Translations under genes and position numbers: made by a program
Assembly (NCBI RefSeq): GCF_012910785.2
Contig: NZ_WTVH02000009.1
Span: 558,001-622,000 of the forward strand
Direction of reading: 5' to 3'
Length of the DNA: 64,000 nucleotides
Source of the DNA: Aromatoleum buckelii
GTDB lineage: Bacteria; Pseudomonadota; Gammaproteobacteria; Burkholderiales; Rhodocyclaceae
Shown here: positions 1-11,197 of the stretch, piece by piece
How the letters are laid out: each line of letters begins with the position of its first letter
How positions within the stretch are numbered: the first letter of the stretch is position 1
The notes under the pieces: model-generated
Told to the model about the DNA's origin: nothing
The model's database searches: none
Seen by the model: only the letters and a program-made list of their open reading frames with translations

Positions 1-989
1 ACTCCGAGTGTCTTGATGAACAGTTGCATCATCTGCTGGTCATGGCGGGCGGCCTCGTTGCGGAACATCTGCCGCAGCGCTTCGGCCGGCGCTTTCGCTT
101 CGCGCAGGTCGAACGGATTGCACAGGTTGTCGTAGCGATTAGCGATCGCTGCAATGCGGGCGAGACGGGGAATCCTTTCCGCCACGAGGTGATTTGGAAA
201 TCCGCTGCCGTCGCAATGCTCGTGATGACAGGCGATGATGTTCTTGACCGGCACGGGCAACTCGCGCAGCCCGCTGACCGCCTTGATGCCGTAGCCGACG
301 TGGGCGCGGTAGAACTCCTCTTCCGGAGCAGTGCGCCGACTGCTGCGCAGAATGCGCGACGGGACGTCCTGCTTGCCCACATCGTGAAGGAGCCCACCGA
401 GACCGAGCTGCCTCATTTCCTCGTCGGGCAGCTGCAGCGTCTTGCCCAGCATCAGCGAAAGGCCCATCACGTTCAGCGCGTGAAAGGCGAGACCGCCTTC
501 GCGGCTCTTCTGGCTGACGAGATGGATGACCATGTTCTCGGTGCCGACCAGTTTTTCGACGATCCCGCCGACTAGGGCGCAAGCGTGGCGGTGGGCGTCC
601 TGTGGGCGGGCGAGCAGGGAGCGGAAAATGTCGCCCGCCGCGATGGCCTGCTGCTCGAACTGCCGTTCCCGGCGCGCCAGGCCTTCGCGCTGCTGTCGCA
701 CCCGCTCGAGGCGCATGCGTTTTTCGTCTTGCATGCCGGCGAGCGCTGCCCGGCCGAAATCCGGCTCCGGTCCGCTGGCGTTTCCGGCAGGGCATTCGGG
801 GAGCGGTTCGACGGTACTGCGTGCAGGGTCCCACTCGACCGAGACGATCCCCATTTCGCGCATAGCCTGGATCTGCCGTTCGCTCGAAAGGCAGAACCGG
901 TTCAGCAGGAACGGGTGTTTCATCCATCCGTGTCCGGCGAGCGAGACGAATATTCCGGGCTGGAGGCGATCGACGCTGATTTGCGGCAT
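1..989 (-). CDS. HD-GYP domain cyclic-di-GMP phosphodiesterase, partial (C-terminus off the left edge)
   Basis: An open frame runs on the minus strand from an ATG at 989 to the window edge (about 329 codons, no stop). Residues 1-60 resemble the DUF3391 N-terminal domain (DRLQPGIFVSL near the start, EWDP near residue 54). A charged helical stretch rich in Arg/Glu/Gln covers about 85-115. The HD-GYP domain follows, with GLLHDVGK near 201, the AHVGYG segment about 25 residues later, and HHEHCDGSGFP near 257. Proteins of this family hydrolyse cyclic-di-GMP with a two- or three-iron site, so a signalling role is likely. The start is the first Met before the DUF3391 motif; I see no strong ribosome site. 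No receiver or membrane segment is visible in the part present. Confidence 0.85.
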   Translation of the reverse strand, partial: MPQISVDRLQPGIFVSLAGHGWMKHPFLLNRFCLSSERQIQAMREMGIVSVEWDPARSTVEPLPECPAGNASGPEPDFGRAALAGMQDEKRMRLERVRQQREGLARRERQFEQQAIAAGDIFRSLLARPQDAHRHACALVGGIVEKLVGTENMVIHLVSQKSREGGLAFHALNVMGLSLMLGKTLQLPDEEMRQLGLGGLLHDVGKQDVPSRILRSSRRTAPEEEFYRAHVGYGIKAVSGLRELPVPVKNIIACHHEHCDGSGFPNHLVAERIPRLARIAAIANRYDNLCNPFDLREAKAPAEALRQMFRNEAARHDQQMMQLFIKTLG

Positions 990-1071
990 GAAAGGCGAAT
1001 GTCGGGACGAGCGCCGATTCTAGCAGCGCACCGGGCGCGCTTCCGACATCGCATCAGGTCCGTTGAGACTT

Positions 1072-2577
1072 TCAGCGCCCCCGGGCAGCCTTCACGATCC
1101 AGCCGTTGAATACGCCACGCGCGGCTTCGGCGACTTCGCTCGCGGTCAGGCCGATCGGGCCGATCCCTTCGCGGGCAAGGCGGTCGGCAGCCGCACCATG
1201 CAGATGCACCGCCGCAAGCAGCGCCGAACGGGCGGGCCAGCCCTGGGCGAGCAGGCTGGCGATCAGGCCGGTCAGCACGTCTCCCATGCCCGCGCTCGCC
1301 ATGCCGGGATGGCCGGTGGTGTTGATGAACCATTGTCCTGTCGTCGTCGCAAGGACGCTGCCGCCTCCCTTGATCACGACGTCGGCGCGAAAGCGCGTCG
1401 ACAGTTCGAGCGCCGAGGCAACGCGGTCAGCTTGCACGACAGCGGTGCCGATGCCGAGGAGGCGACCGGCTTCGCCGGGGTGGGGGGTAAGCACGGTTGG
1501 AGCTTCGCGCGCGGCGACCTGCGCTTTCAAGTGTGGCGTCTCGGCCAGCAGGTTGAGCGCGTCGGCGTCGAGCAGCAGGGGGCGATCGGAGCGGACCGCA
1601 CGCTCGAGCAGCGCCAGCGCGGCTGCGCTGGTACCTAGGCCGGGCCCGAGTGCGAGGACGCTGGCCTGTTCGAGAACCTGTTCCGGCCGCTTCAGCATCA
1701 GTTCGGGCTGGGTGTTGTCGACGGGGAGCGCGTGATCGTCGACGAGCCCGACATACACCCGGCCGCTTCCGAGTTTCAGCGCCGCGCGGCCCGCGAGCAG
1801 CGCTGCGCCGGTCATCCCCGGTGCGCCGCCGATGATGCCGACGTCGCCGTAGCTGCCTTTGTGGGTGTTTTGTCGTCGCGGCTGCAGGAACTCCCGCATC
1901 ATCGCAGGGCGGATCTCGAATCCCGGCGGCGAAACCCAGGCAGCGGGGTCGATGTCGAGCCGATGGACGTGCACCGTGCCGGCGCAGTCCGGCCCGTCGA
2001 GCGTGAGCAACCCGGGTTTGAGTGCGATGAAAGTCAGCGTCGCGGTTGCCTGGAACACCGTCCCGAGGATTGCGCCGGTGTCGGCGTCGAGGCCGCTCGG
2101 GATGTCGATCGCGAGCCGCGGCGCCTGCTGCGCGTTCATTGTGTCGATCCAGCGGGCGTAGCGGCCTTCGACCGGCCGGCGCAGGCCGATACCGAACAGC
2201 GCGTCGACGACGAGAGCCCAACCGTTCGCAGGCGCGCCGGGAAAGTCCGAAACCGTTTCACCGCCGGCCGCGCGCCACGCGGTGAAGGCCGCCTTGGCGT
2301 CCGGCGGCAGAGTGCGCGGATCTTCGGCGAATGCTACCGTCACCGCACGCCCGGCCTGCAGGAGCCGGCGGGCCATGACCAGCCCGTCGCCGCCGTTGTT
2401 ACCCGGCCCGCACACGATAAGCACCTGTCCTGCACGGTCCTGCGTCAGGCGCACGGCTTCTTCCGCCGCGGCGCGGCCTGCCCGCTCCATCAGCGACGGC
2501 TGGGCGAGCGGTGCGACACGTGCTTCGATGGTGCGGATGCCGGCGACCGGATAGATCGGACTGGGCGGCTGGAACAT
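1072..2577 (-). CDS. nnr: Bifunctional NAD(P)H-hydrate epimerase / ADP-dependent NAD(P)H-hydrate dehydratase
   Basis: The 501-residue protein repairs damaged nicotinamide cofactor. The N-terminal half (about 1-210, YjeF_N type) epimerises NAD(P)HX and contains GPGNNGGDGL near residue 57. The C-terminal half (about 225-495, ribokinase-like) dehydrates the S-form using ADP. It shows GAPGMTGAALLAGRAAL, LGPGLGTS, LLDADALN, LTPHPGEAGRLLG and the ATP-site motif GHPGMASAGMGDVL. Length and domain order match the family. The stop lies 83 bp beyond the HD-GYP start, on the same strand. It is a housekeeping gene with no obvious functional link to its neighbours. Confidence 0.95.
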   Translation of the reverse strand: MFQPPSPIYPVAGIRTIEARVAPLAQPSLMERAGRAAAEEAVRLTQDRAGQVLIVCGPGNNGGDGLVMARRLLQAGRAVTVAFAEDPRTLPPDAKAAFTAWRAAGGETVSDFPGAPANGWALVVDALFGIGLRRPVEGRYARWIDTMNAQQAPRLAIDIPSGLDADTGAILGTVFQATATLTFIALKPGLLTLDGPDCAGTVHVHRLDIDPAAWVSPPGFEIRPAMMREFLQPRRQNTHKGSYGDVGIIGGAPGMTGAALLAGRAALKLGSGRVYVGLVDDHALPVDNTQPELMLKRPEQVLEQASVLALGPGLGTSAAALALLERAVRSDRPLLLDADALNLLAETPHLKAQVAAREAPTVLTPHPGEAGRLLGIGTAVVQADRVASALELSTRFRADVVIKGGGSVLATTTGQWFINTTGHPGMASAGMGDVLTGLIASLLAQGWPARSALLAAVHLHGAAADRLAREGIGPIGLTASEVAEAARGVFNGWIVKAARGR

Positions 2578-2734
2578 GGGGTCTCCGGATGACGAGGGAA
2601 AGTCCCGATTCTACCGCCCGGCGATTTGTCGATGATGCGTAACGGGTGATTCCTGCGAGATCGGAAAGGGTCGGCAGGCCCCGCCTGCCGCGTCCTGTGC
2701 TCCTCGCAATGCCCCCCCCTGTCGGCGGTGTCCG

Positions 2735-4273
2735 TCAGTTGTCCGGATGCCCGCGGCGCTTCTCGATCCTCGTCTCCTGCACGAGTTCGACAGTACCGTC
2801 CTCGTGCTGCGTCTCGAGGCGTACGGTGAATCCCCACAGCCGTGCCATGTGCTTCATGACTTCGTCGATGGTGCCGCCAAGGGGGCGCCGCCGGTATTCC
2901 TGATGGCGCAACGTCAACGAGCGGTCGCCCCGCAGATCCACGTTCCAGACCTGGATGTTCGGCTCGCGGCTGCCGAGGTTGTACTGGTCAGACAGGATTT
3001 CGCGCACGCGACGGTAACCGCGGTCGTCGTGTATCGCAGACACCTTGAGCTTGGACTCGTGCTCGTCGTCGAGAATCGCGAACAGCCGCAGATCCCGAAT
3101 CACCTTCGGTGACAGGTACTGGGCGACGAAGCTCTCGTCCTTGAAGTTCTTCATCGCGAAATCGAAGGTCTCGTGCCAGTCGCTGCCAGCGATGTCCGGA
3201 AACCAGGCTCGATCCTCCTCGGTCGGCGATTCACAGATGCGGCGAATGTCCTGCCACATCATGAAACCGAGCGCGTAGGGATTGATGCCGTTGTACCAGC
3301 GCTCGTTGTAGGCGGGCTGATACACGACGTTGGTGTGCGACTGGAGGAATTCGAGCATGAAGCTGTCTGCCAGCAACCCCTCGTCGTAGAGCCGGTTGAG
3401 GAGCGTGTAGTGCCAGAAGCACGCCCAGCCTTCGTTCATCACCTGAGTCTGGCGTTGAGGGAAGAAGTACTGCGCGATTTTGCGCACGATGCGCACGATC
3501 TCGCGCTGCCAGGGTTCGAGGAGCGGCGCATGCTTTTCAACGAAATACAGCAGGTTTTCCTCCGGTTCGGGCGGGAAGCGGGGGCGCAACGCCCGGCCCG
3601 GCTTGGCGTCATGGAGCGGCAACGTCCGCCACAATTCGTTCACCTGGCTCTGCAGATATTCGGTGCGTTCGCTTTGGCGCAGTTTCTCCTTCGCCAGCGA
3701 GAGCTTCGGCGGGCGCTTGTAGCGGTCCACCCCCAGATTCATCAGCGCATGACACGAGTCGAGCAGCAACTCGACTTCTTCCTCGCCGTGGCGCTCCTCG
3801 CACTCGGCGATGTAATGCCGCGCGAAGATCAGATAATCGACAATCGCGTCGGCGTTGGTCCAGGTGCGGAAGAGGTAATTGCCCTTGAAGAAGCTGTTGT
3901 GACCGTAAGCCGCGTGGGCGATCACCAGCGCCTGCATCGTCAGGGTGTTCTCCTCCATCAGGTACGCGATGCAGGGGTTGGAGTTGATGACGATTTCGTA
4001 CGCGAGCCCCATCTGGCCGCGCCGATAACCTTTTTCCGTCGTCAGGAAGTGCTTGCCGAATGACCAGTGGTGGTAGTTCACCGGCATGCCCACGGACGCA
4101 TAGGCGTCCATCATCTGCTCGGCGGTGATCAGTTCGATCTGCGGTGGATATACATCGATGCCGAATTCGCCGGCAACCCGTGCAATTTCGGTGTGATATG
4201 CGTCGATCGCCTCGAACGTCCATTCCGAGGTCGCGGGTAGCTGCTGGAGCTTTTTCACGGCGGCACGTTTCAT
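2735..4273 (-). CDS. spoVR: SpoVR family protein
   Basis: The 512-aa protein matches the SpoVR/YcgB family in full length, including the N-terminal SEWTFEAIDAYH and YPPQIELITAEQMMDAYAS segments and the conserved NYHHWSFGKHF. It is the last gene of a three-gene operon: its ATG at 4273 overlaps the TGA of the DUF444 gene by four bases (ATGA), which implies translational coupling. In many proteobacteria SpoVR, a YeaH-type protein and PrkA kinase occur together and are induced by starvation or stationary phase. The molecular activity of SpoVR is not established. I see no signal peptide or membrane segment. Confidence 0.95.
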   Translation of the reverse strand: MKRAAVKKLQQLPATSEWTFEAIDAYHTEIARVAGEFGIDVYPPQIELITAEQMMDAYASVGMPVNYHHWSFGKHFLTTEKGYRRGQMGLAYEIVINSNPCIAYLMEENTLTMQALVIAHAAYGHNSFFKGNYLFRTWTNADAIVDYLIFARHYIAECEERHGEEEVELLLDSCHALMNLGVDRYKRPPKLSLAKEKLRQSERTEYLQSQVNELWRTLPLHDAKPGRALRPRFPPEPEENLLYFVEKHAPLLEPWQREIVRIVRKIAQYFFPQRQTQVMNEGWACFWHYTLLNRLYDEGLLADSFMLEFLQSHTNVVYQPAYNERWYNGINPYALGFMMWQDIRRICESPTEEDRAWFPDIAGSDWHETFDFAMKNFKDESFVAQYLSPKVIRDLRLFAILDDEHESKLKVSAIHDDRGYRRVREILSDQYNLGSREPNIQVWNVDLRGDRSLTLRHQEYRRRPLGGTIDEVMKHMARLWGFTVRLETQHEDGTVELVQETRIEKRRGHPDN

Positions 4274-5535
4274 ACGAGCGTCTTCTTGAACAGTTCACGG
4301 AATACCGGATAGATGTCGGCCGGCGCTTCGATTCTCTGCATGGCGAAGTTCTTGTGAGCCCCCATCAGCTTCTCGTATTCGCGCCAGAGGTTCTGGGGTT
4401 CGCCGGGGGTGATCTCGATGTATGCGAAGTACTGGCAGTAGGGCAGGATCTGGGCATCGAGCAGGTCGCGGCAGATCGGGGAATCGTTGTCCCAGTTGTC
4501 CCCGTCCGAAGCCTGGGCCCCATAGATGTTCCAGTTGCCGCGCGCGTACCGTGACATGATGACTTCGTGCATCAGCTTGAGCGCGCTCGACACGACCGTG
4601 CCGCCCGACTCGCGCGAGTGAAAGAACTCATCCTCGTCGACTTCCTTCGCGATCGTGTGGTGCCGGATGAACACCACCTCGATGTGCTCGTAAGTGCGAT
4701 TCAGGAACAGGTAGAGCAGCATGAAGAAGCGCTTTGCAGTGGCCTTCTTCTCTTCGTCCATCGAGCCGGAGACGTCCATCACGCAGAACATCACCGCTTG
4801 CGTGGTCGGCTTCGGCACCTTGATGCGGTTGTTGTAGCGCAGGTCGAAGCTGTCGATGAACGGGATCGCCTCGATCTTCGCCCGCACCCGGGCGATTTCC
4901 TCCCGCAGCGCGATCGCTTCCGAGCTGTCTTCCCCGCAGGTCTCGATGACTTCGTCGAGTTCTTTCTGCAGCTCCCGCAGTCGCACCGTGAACGGGGAAC
5001 CGAGCGCCAGCCTGCGCCCGAGCGCCCCGCGCATCGAGCGGATGATGTTGATGTTCGCCGGCGTACCGTCGGCGGTGAAACCGGCCCGCTGGGTCTTGTA
5101 GTCGGTGATCTTGGCCAACTGGGTGCGGATCAGGTTCGGCAATGCAAGGTCGTCGAAAAAAATGTCGAGGAATTCCTCGCGCGACAGGTGGAAGACGAAA
5201 TCGTCCTCGCCTTCGCCCTCGTTGCTGGCCTTGCCCTGGCCGCGACCTCCGCCGCCGGCTGGCGGGCGGTTGATCAGGTCGCCGCTCGAGAACTGGTCGT
5301 TGCCCGAAAAGACCTGCTCCCACACTCCGCCGCGGCCGTGCTGGAATTGCGGTTCGCTCAGATCCTTCGACGGGATCGATATCTGTTCGCCGTTGTCCAG
5401 GTCGCGGATCGAACGATCCTGGATCGCATCGCTGACCGCGCGGCGAATCTGCTGCTTGAAGCGACGCATGAAGCGCTGGCGATTGACCGCGCTTTTCTTC
5501 TTGCTGTCAAACCGTCGATCGATGATGCGGGTCAT
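4270..5535 (-). CDS. yeaH: YeaH/YhbH family protein (DUF444, vWA-like)
   Basis: The 421-aa protein is the middle gene of the prkA-yeaH-spoVR operon. The N-terminal part is basic (RRFDSKKKSAVNRQRFMRR), followed by a Gly-rich linker near residues 95-105 (PPAGGGGRGQGKAS). A von Willebrand A-like fold is suggested by DVSGSMDEEKK near residue 255, which matches a MIDAS DxSxS motif. Length and start context agree with YeaH. The ATG is preceded by GGGAGGAAC, a good ribosome site, 54 bp after the prkA stop. The family is thought to act with PrkA in stress adaptation, but its biochemical role is unknown. Confidence 0.93.
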   Translation of the reverse strand: MTRIIDRRFDSKKKSAVNRQRFMRRFKQQIRRAVSDAIQDRSIRDLDNGEQISIPSKDLSEPQFQHGRGGVWEQVFSGNDQFSSGDLINRPPAGGGGRGQGKASNEGEGEDDFVFHLSREEFLDIFFDDLALPNLIRTQLAKITDYKTQRAGFTADGTPANINIIRSMRGALGRRLALGSPFTVRLRELQKELDEVIETCGEDSSEAIALREEIARVRAKIEAIPFIDSFDLRYNNRIKVPKPTTQAVMFCVMDVSGSMDEEKKATAKRFFMLLYLFLNRTYEHIEVVFIRHHTIAKEVDEDEFFHSRESGGTVVSSALKLMHEVIMSRYARGNWNIYGAQASDGDNWDNDSPICRDLLDAQILPYCQYFAYIEITPGEPQNLWREYEKLMGAHKNFAMQRIEAPADIYPVFRELFKKTLV

Positions 5536-5589
5536 GGGTTCCTCCCGTGTTGGACTCCGCCCGCCACCATGCGGCGGGCGGGACGTCGC

Positions 5590-7512
5590 TTACGACGACT
5601 TGCGGACCCGCAGATACCACTCGCACAGCAGGCGAACCTGCTTCTCGGTATAGCCTTTTTCGATCATCCGGTTGACGAAATCCTGGTGCTTCTTCTGCTC
5701 GTCGCCGCTCGCCTTCGCGTTGAAGCTGATCACCGGCAGCAGTTCCTCGGTATTCGAGAACATCTTCTTCTCGATAACGGCGCGCAGCTTCTCGTAGCTC
5801 GTCCAGCTCGGATTCTTGCCATCGTTCTTGGCCCGCGCGCGCAGCACGAAGTTGACCACCTCGTTGCGGAAATCCTTCGGGTTGCTGATGCCCGCCGGCT
5901 TCTCGATTTTTTCGAGTTCGTCGTTGAGCGCCGAACGGTCGAGGATCTCGCCGGTATTGGGATCGCGGAATTCCTGGTCCTGGATCCAGAAGTCGGCGTA
6001 GGTCACGTAGCGGTCGAAGATGTTCTGGCCGTATTCCGAATAGCTCTCGAGGTAAGCGGTCTGGATCTCCTTGCCGATGAACTCGGCGTAGCGCGGGGCG
6101 AGAAACTCCTTGATGAAGCCCATGTAACGGGCCTCGACTTCGGGCGGGTACTGCTCCTGTTCGATCTGCTGTTCAAGTACATACATCAGGTGCACGGGGT
6201 TCGCCGCGACTTCACGGTGGTCGAAGTTGAACACCTTCGACAGCGCCTTGAACGCGAACCGCGTCGACAGACCCGTCATTCCCTCGTCCACACCGGCGTA
6301 GTCGCGGTATTCCTGGTAGCTCTTCGCCTTCGGGTCGGTGTCCTTGAGGTTCTCGCCATCGTACACCCGCATCTTCGAATAGATGCTCGAGTTCTCGGGC
6401 TCCTTGAGCCGCGACAGCGCCGCGAACTGCGCCATCATCCGCAGCGTGTCGGGCGCGCACGGAGCTGCCGCGAGCGAACTCTCGGTAAGCAGTTTCTCGT
6501 AGATGTGTATCTCGTCCGACACCCGCAGGCAGTAAGGCACTTTCACCGTGTAGATGCGGTCGAGGAACGCTTCGTTGTTGCGGTTGTTCTTGAACGCGAC
6601 CCACTCCGATTCATTCGAGTGCGCCATCACGATGCCGTCGAACGGGATCGCCCCGAAGCCTTCGGTGCCCTTGTAGTTGCCTTCCTGCGTCGCGGTCAAG
6701 AGCGGATGCAGTACCTTGATCGGCGCCTTGAACATCTCGACGAATTCGAGCAGGCCGCGGTTGGCAAGGCACAGGCCACCCGAATAGCTGTATGCGTCGG
6801 GGTCGTCCTGCGAATATTCCTCGAGCTTGCGAATGTCGATTTTTCCGACCAGTGAAGAAATGTCCTGATTGTTCTCGTCGCCGGGTTCGGTCTTCGCGAC
6901 CGCGATCTGTTTCAGGACTGACGGGCGCAGCTTAACGACGCGGAAACGAGTGATGTCGCCGCCGAACTCGTGCAGGCGCTTCACTGCCCACGGACTCATG
7001 ATCGTGTTGACGTAGCGGCTCGGGATGCCAAAGTCGTCTTCGAGCAGGCGGCCGTCCTCGTTCACGTCGAACAAGCCGAGCGGCGACTCGTGCACCGGCG
7101 ATCCCTTGATCGCATAGAACGGCACTTTTTCGATCAGCGACTTCAGCTTTTCGGCAAGCGAGGACTTGCCGCCGCCGACCGGGCCGAGCAGGTAAAGGAT
7201 CTGTTTCTTCTCTTCCAGACCCTGCGCCGCGTGGCGAAAGTAGGAAACGATATGCTCGATGACCTCTTCCATGCCATAAAAGTCACGGAAGGCCGGATAC
7301 AGCTTGAGCATCTTGTTGGAAAAGATGCGTGACAGTCGCGGGTCGACGCGGGTATCCACCAGTTCGGGTTCCCCGATGGCCATCAGCATCCGTTCCGCGG
7401 AGGTGGCATATGCCGAGCGGTCCGACTTGCACAGCTCGAGATACTCCTGGATCGACATCTCTTCTTCGCGGGCTGCCTCGAATCGCGCCTGGTAGGCATT
7501 GAAGATGGTCAT
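5590..7512 (-). CDS. prkA: PrkA family serine protein kinase
   Basis: This 640-aa protein is the first gene of the stress operon. It has an N-terminal AAA-like module with Walker A GPVGGGKSSLAEKL near residue 110 and the PrkA C-terminal kinase region. Conserved blocks include GILLF-type DVNEDGRLLEDDFGIP, VHLMYVLEQQIEQEQ and NEVVNFVLRARAKN. PrkA proteins are reported to autophosphorylate and phosphorylate a small set of substrates under starvation. The frame opens at 7560, but I chose the internal ATG at 7512 because GGGAGAT sits 8 bases before it and the family N-terminus (MTIFNAYQARFE) begins there. yeaH and spoVR follow on the same strand. Confidence 0.93.
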   Translation of the reverse strand: MTIFNAYQARFEAAREEEMSIQEYLELCKSDRSAYATSAERMLMAIGEPELVDTRVDPRLSRIFSNKMLKLYPAFRDFYGMEEVIEHIVSYFRHAAQGLEEKKQILYLLGPVGGGKSSLAEKLKSLIEKVPFYAIKGSPVHESPLGLFDVNEDGRLLEDDFGIPSRYVNTIMSPWAVKRLHEFGGDITRFRVVKLRPSVLKQIAVAKTEPGDENNQDISSLVGKIDIRKLEEYSQDDPDAYSYSGGLCLANRGLLEFVEMFKAPIKVLHPLLTATQEGNYKGTEGFGAIPFDGIVMAHSNESEWVAFKNNRNNEAFLDRIYTVKVPYCLRVSDEIHIYEKLLTESSLAAAPCAPDTLRMMAQFAALSRLKEPENSSIYSKMRVYDGENLKDTDPKAKSYQEYRDYAGVDEGMTGLSTRFAFKALSKVFNFDHREVAANPVHLMYVLEQQIEQEQYPPEVEARYMGFIKEFLAPRYAEFIGKEIQTAYLESYSEYGQNIFDRYVTYADFWIQDQEFRDPNTGEILDRSALNDELEKIEKPAGISNPKDFRNEVVNFVLRARAKNDGKNPSWTSYEKLRAVIEKKMFSNTEELLPVISFNAKASGDEQKKHQDFVNRMIEKGYTEKQVRLLCEWYLRVRKSS

Positions 7513-7861
7513 CTGGATATCTCCCTTCATGATCGAATCAGTTGAAACACAGAGCGGCAAACACGCTCTTCGACGTTTGGCGAACGACCCGGCACCCTCG
7601 GCCCGGCGCGTCTCCAGCCCCTGCCGTCACCCGTGAGAGGCACCTGGACGCAGCAAGTTCCATGCAATGTGCACCGTGCCGGGAAAGATTCCTCGTGGCA
7701 TTTTGCCGCCGAAAGCCGGCTGGAAGGAAGCTCCGGAGGCTGTGTTAGAATTGAATTTTTACTCCTAATCTGCCCGTTGAACTCACCTTGATCGGCATCG
7801 CGCCGCTTGCTGGTCGGGAGTCGATTTTCAGGGCAAACTTTGACTCGTCAGGGATCACTTA
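7513..7861. other. Divergent intergenic region between prkA and tig
   Basis: This 349-bp stretch separates the minus-strand prkA operon from the plus-strand tig-clp-lon block, so it should hold promoters for both. I see no coding potential, tRNA or strong hairpin. An AT-rich patch at 7741-7770 (TAGAAT at 7746-7751) is the most promoter-like part facing tig, but it lacks a convincing -35 box. I do not assign a promoter. Confidence 0.6.
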
Positions 7862-9166
7862 ATGCAGACCAACCAGGAAACGCAGGGCGCGCTCGAGCGC
7901 CGCATCGACATGTCCGTGCCCATGGCCGAGATCGACAAGGAAGTCGATTCCCGGTTGAAGCGGATGGCCCGCACCGTGAAGATGCCGGGTTTCCGGCCGG
8001 GCAAGGTCCCGATGAAGATCGTCGCGCAAACCTACGGCTCTCAGGCTCGTTCCGAGGCCATCGGCGCGGCGGTAGAAAAAGCTTTCGGCGACAAGGTCCG
8101 GGAACAGAATTTGCGCGTCGCAGGCTACCCGCGGATCGAGCCCCGCGAGGCGGCAGCTGAGGGAGCACTGGAATTCAGCGCAGTGTTCGAAGTCTATCCT
8201 CAGGTGCCGCTGGGCGACCTGTCGGGACAGAAGGTGGAGCGGCCGGTGCTGACGGTGGGCGACGCCGAAGTCGACAAGACGATCGAAGTGCTGCGCAAGC
8301 AGCGCACAACGTTCGAGGCGGTGGATCGGCCCGCTCAGGAGGGCGATCGGGTAGTGATCGACTTCGCGGGGCGCAAGGAGGGGGAGCTGTTCGAGGGCGG
8401 AAAGGCGCAGGATTTCCCGTTCGTGATCGGCGCCGGTTCGATGCTCAAGGATTTCGAGAGTGCCGTGCTGGGTCTCAAAGCCGGGGAAACGAAGACTTTT
8501 GAAATGACGTTCCCGGAGGACTATCACGCAAAGGATCTTGCCGGGCAGAAAGTGGAGTTCGAGATCACGGTGAAAGGCGTCGAAGCGCCGGTCCTGCCCG
8601 CCGTAGATGCGGATCTGGCCCGCGCGCTCGGAGTGGCCGACGGTGACGTGACGAAGCTGCGTGACGAAGTCCGGGCGAACCTGGAGCGCGAAGTGAAACG
8701 TCGCATCCAGGGCAAGGTCAAGGAACAGGTGATGGAGGCGCTGCTGGTGGCGAATCCGATTGAGGTGCCGAAAGCGCTGGTCGAGGCGGAGTCGAGGCAA
8801 CTCGCCGAGAACGCGAAGCGCGATCTCGAGATGCGCGGCATGAACACCAAGGACATCCCGGTGGAGCCCGCGTGGTTTGCCGATCAGGCTGTTCGTCGCG
8901 TCAAGCTCGGTCTCATCATGGCAGAGCTAGTGAACGCGAAGGAACTGTACGCAAAACCGGAGCAGGTCCGCGCGATGATCGACGAGATGGCGCAAAGTTA
9001 CGAGGATCCGGCGGAACTGGTGCGCTGGTACTACGCTCAACCGGAACGTCTGGGTCAGGCCGAAGCGGTCGTGATCGAGGACAACGTTGTTGCATGGGTG
9101 CTGTCCCAGACTCAAACTGAAGACAAGACGGTGACTTTCGACGAATTGATGGGTAACGCGGCCTGA
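7862..9166 (+). CDS. tig: Trigger factor, ribosome-associated chaperone and peptidyl-prolyl isomerase
   Basis: This 434-aa protein matches trigger factor in length and domain order. The N-terminal ribosome-binding domain carries the signature GFRPGKVP near residue 42. The FKBP-type PPIase domain lies at about 155-240 ([20 protein letters not shown]). The C-terminal chaperone domain is helical and ends at residue 434. It binds near the ribosomal exit tunnel and shields nascent chains. clpP starts 19 bp downstream, and the order tig-clpP-clpX-lon is conserved in many proteobacteria, linking folding and degradation of unfolded proteins. Confidence 0.98.
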   Translation: MQTNQETQGALERRIDMSVPMAEIDKEVDSRLKRMARTVKMPGFRPGKVPMKIVAQTYGSQARSEAIGAAVEKAFGDKVREQNLRVAGYPRIEPREAAAEGALEFSAVFEVYPQVPLGDLSGQKVERPVLTVGDAEVDKTIEVLRKQRTTFEAVDRPAQEGDRVVIDFAGRKEGELFEGGKAQDFPFVIGAGSMLKDFESAVLGLKAGETKTFEMTFPEDYHAKDLAGQKVEFEITVKGVEAPVLPAVDADLARALGVADGDVTKLRDEVRANLEREVKRRIQGKVKEQVMEALLVANPIEVPKALVEAESRQLAENAKRDLEMRGMNTKDIPVEPAWFADQAVRRVKLGLIMAELVNAKELYAKPEQVRAMIDEMAQSYEDPAELVRWYYAQPERLGQAEAVVIEDNVVAWVLSQTQTEDKTVTFDELMGNAA

Positions 9167-9185
9167 TGCCGCAAGGGGCAAAGCG

Positions 9186-9824
9186 ATGAACAGTGCAGCG
9201 CCACAGGGAAGCAGCAACTGGGATCCGGTCGGCCTCGGACTGGTCCCGATGGTGGTCGAACAAAGCGGTCGGGGCGAACGCGCCTACGACATCTACTCGC
9301 GTCTGCTGAAGGAACGGGTGATCTTTCTGGTCGGTCCGGTCAACGACGTGACCGCGAACCTGATCGTGGCGCAGCTGCTGTTCCTCGAATCCGAAAACCC
9401 GGACAAGGATGTTTACTTCTACATCAATTCGCCGGGCGGTTCGGTGTCGTCGGGGATGGCGATCTACGACACTATGCAGTTCATCAAGCCGAGCGTGAGC
9501 ACCTTGTGCATTGGCCAGGCGGCGAGCATGGGTTCGTTCCTGCTCGCGGCGGGCGAAAAAGGCAAGCGCTTCTGCCTGCCCAATTCACGCGTGATGATCC
9601 ATCAACCGCTCGGCGGGTTCCAGGGGCAGGCTTCCGATATCGAAATCCACGCCCGCGAGATTCTCGGCATCCGCGCGAAACTGAACGAGATGTTGGCCAA
9701 GCACACCGGCCAGCCGATCGAGCAGATCGAGAAGGACACCGACCGGGACCGGTTCATGTCGGCTGCCGATGCCGTGGAGTACGGTATCGTCGACAAGGTG
9801 CTGACCAATCGCGCCGACAGTTGA
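9186..9824 (+). CDS. clpP: ATP-dependent Clp protease proteolytic subunit
   Basis: The 212-aa ClpP peptidase has the catalytic triad of the S14 family: Ser near residue 111 in GQAASMGSF, His near 138 in [11 protein letters not shown], and Asp near 185 in [14 protein letters not shown]. The conserved [18 protein letters not shown] block precedes it. ClpP forms two stacked heptamers and degrades substrates unfolded by ClpX, encoded 17 bp downstream, or ClpA. A short N-terminal extension (about residues 1-20) is consistent with the processed propeptide seen in ClpP. The gene is probably co-transcribed with tig and clpX. Confidence 0.98.
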   Translation: MNSAAPQGSSNWDPVGLGLVPMVVEQSGRGERAYDIYSRLLKERVIFLVGPVNDVTANLIVAQLLFLESENPDKDVYFYINSPGGSVSSGMAIYDTMQFIKPSVSTLCIGQAASMGSFLLAAGEKGKRFCLPNSRVMIHQPLGGFQGQASDIEIHAREILGIRAKLNEMLAKHTGQPIEQIEKDTDRDRFMSAADAVEYGIVDKVLTNRADS

Positions 9825-9841
9825 TATAAGAGAGGAAGACC

Positions 9842-11110
<1,269 letters not shown>

Positions 11111-11134
11111 CCCGGACGAATCGGTAGCGCGCCG

Positions 11135-11163
11135 CTTGATTTTTCCCGGTCGGGTCCCCATGT
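11135..11163 (+). promoter_or_regulatory. Sigma-32 (heat-shock) promoter of lon
   Basis: The sequence CTTGATT at 11135-11141, a 14-bp spacer, and CCCCATGT at 11156-11163 match the RpoH consensus (CTTGAAA, 11-16 bp, CCCCATnT) in 5 of 7 and all fixed -10 positions. The -10 box ends 35 bp before the chosen lon start. lon is a classical heat-shock gene, so function and position agree. Transcription has not been tested. Confidence 0.8.
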
Positions 11164-11197
11164 GGGCTCGACACGTCCCATCGAGGTAACAACAATC

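Noticed and set aside
4567-6855. A 762-codon plus-strand frame antisense to prkA and yeaH
   Set aside because: Shadow of the stress operon; composition is biased to Leu/Arg/Asp, and no motif is seen.
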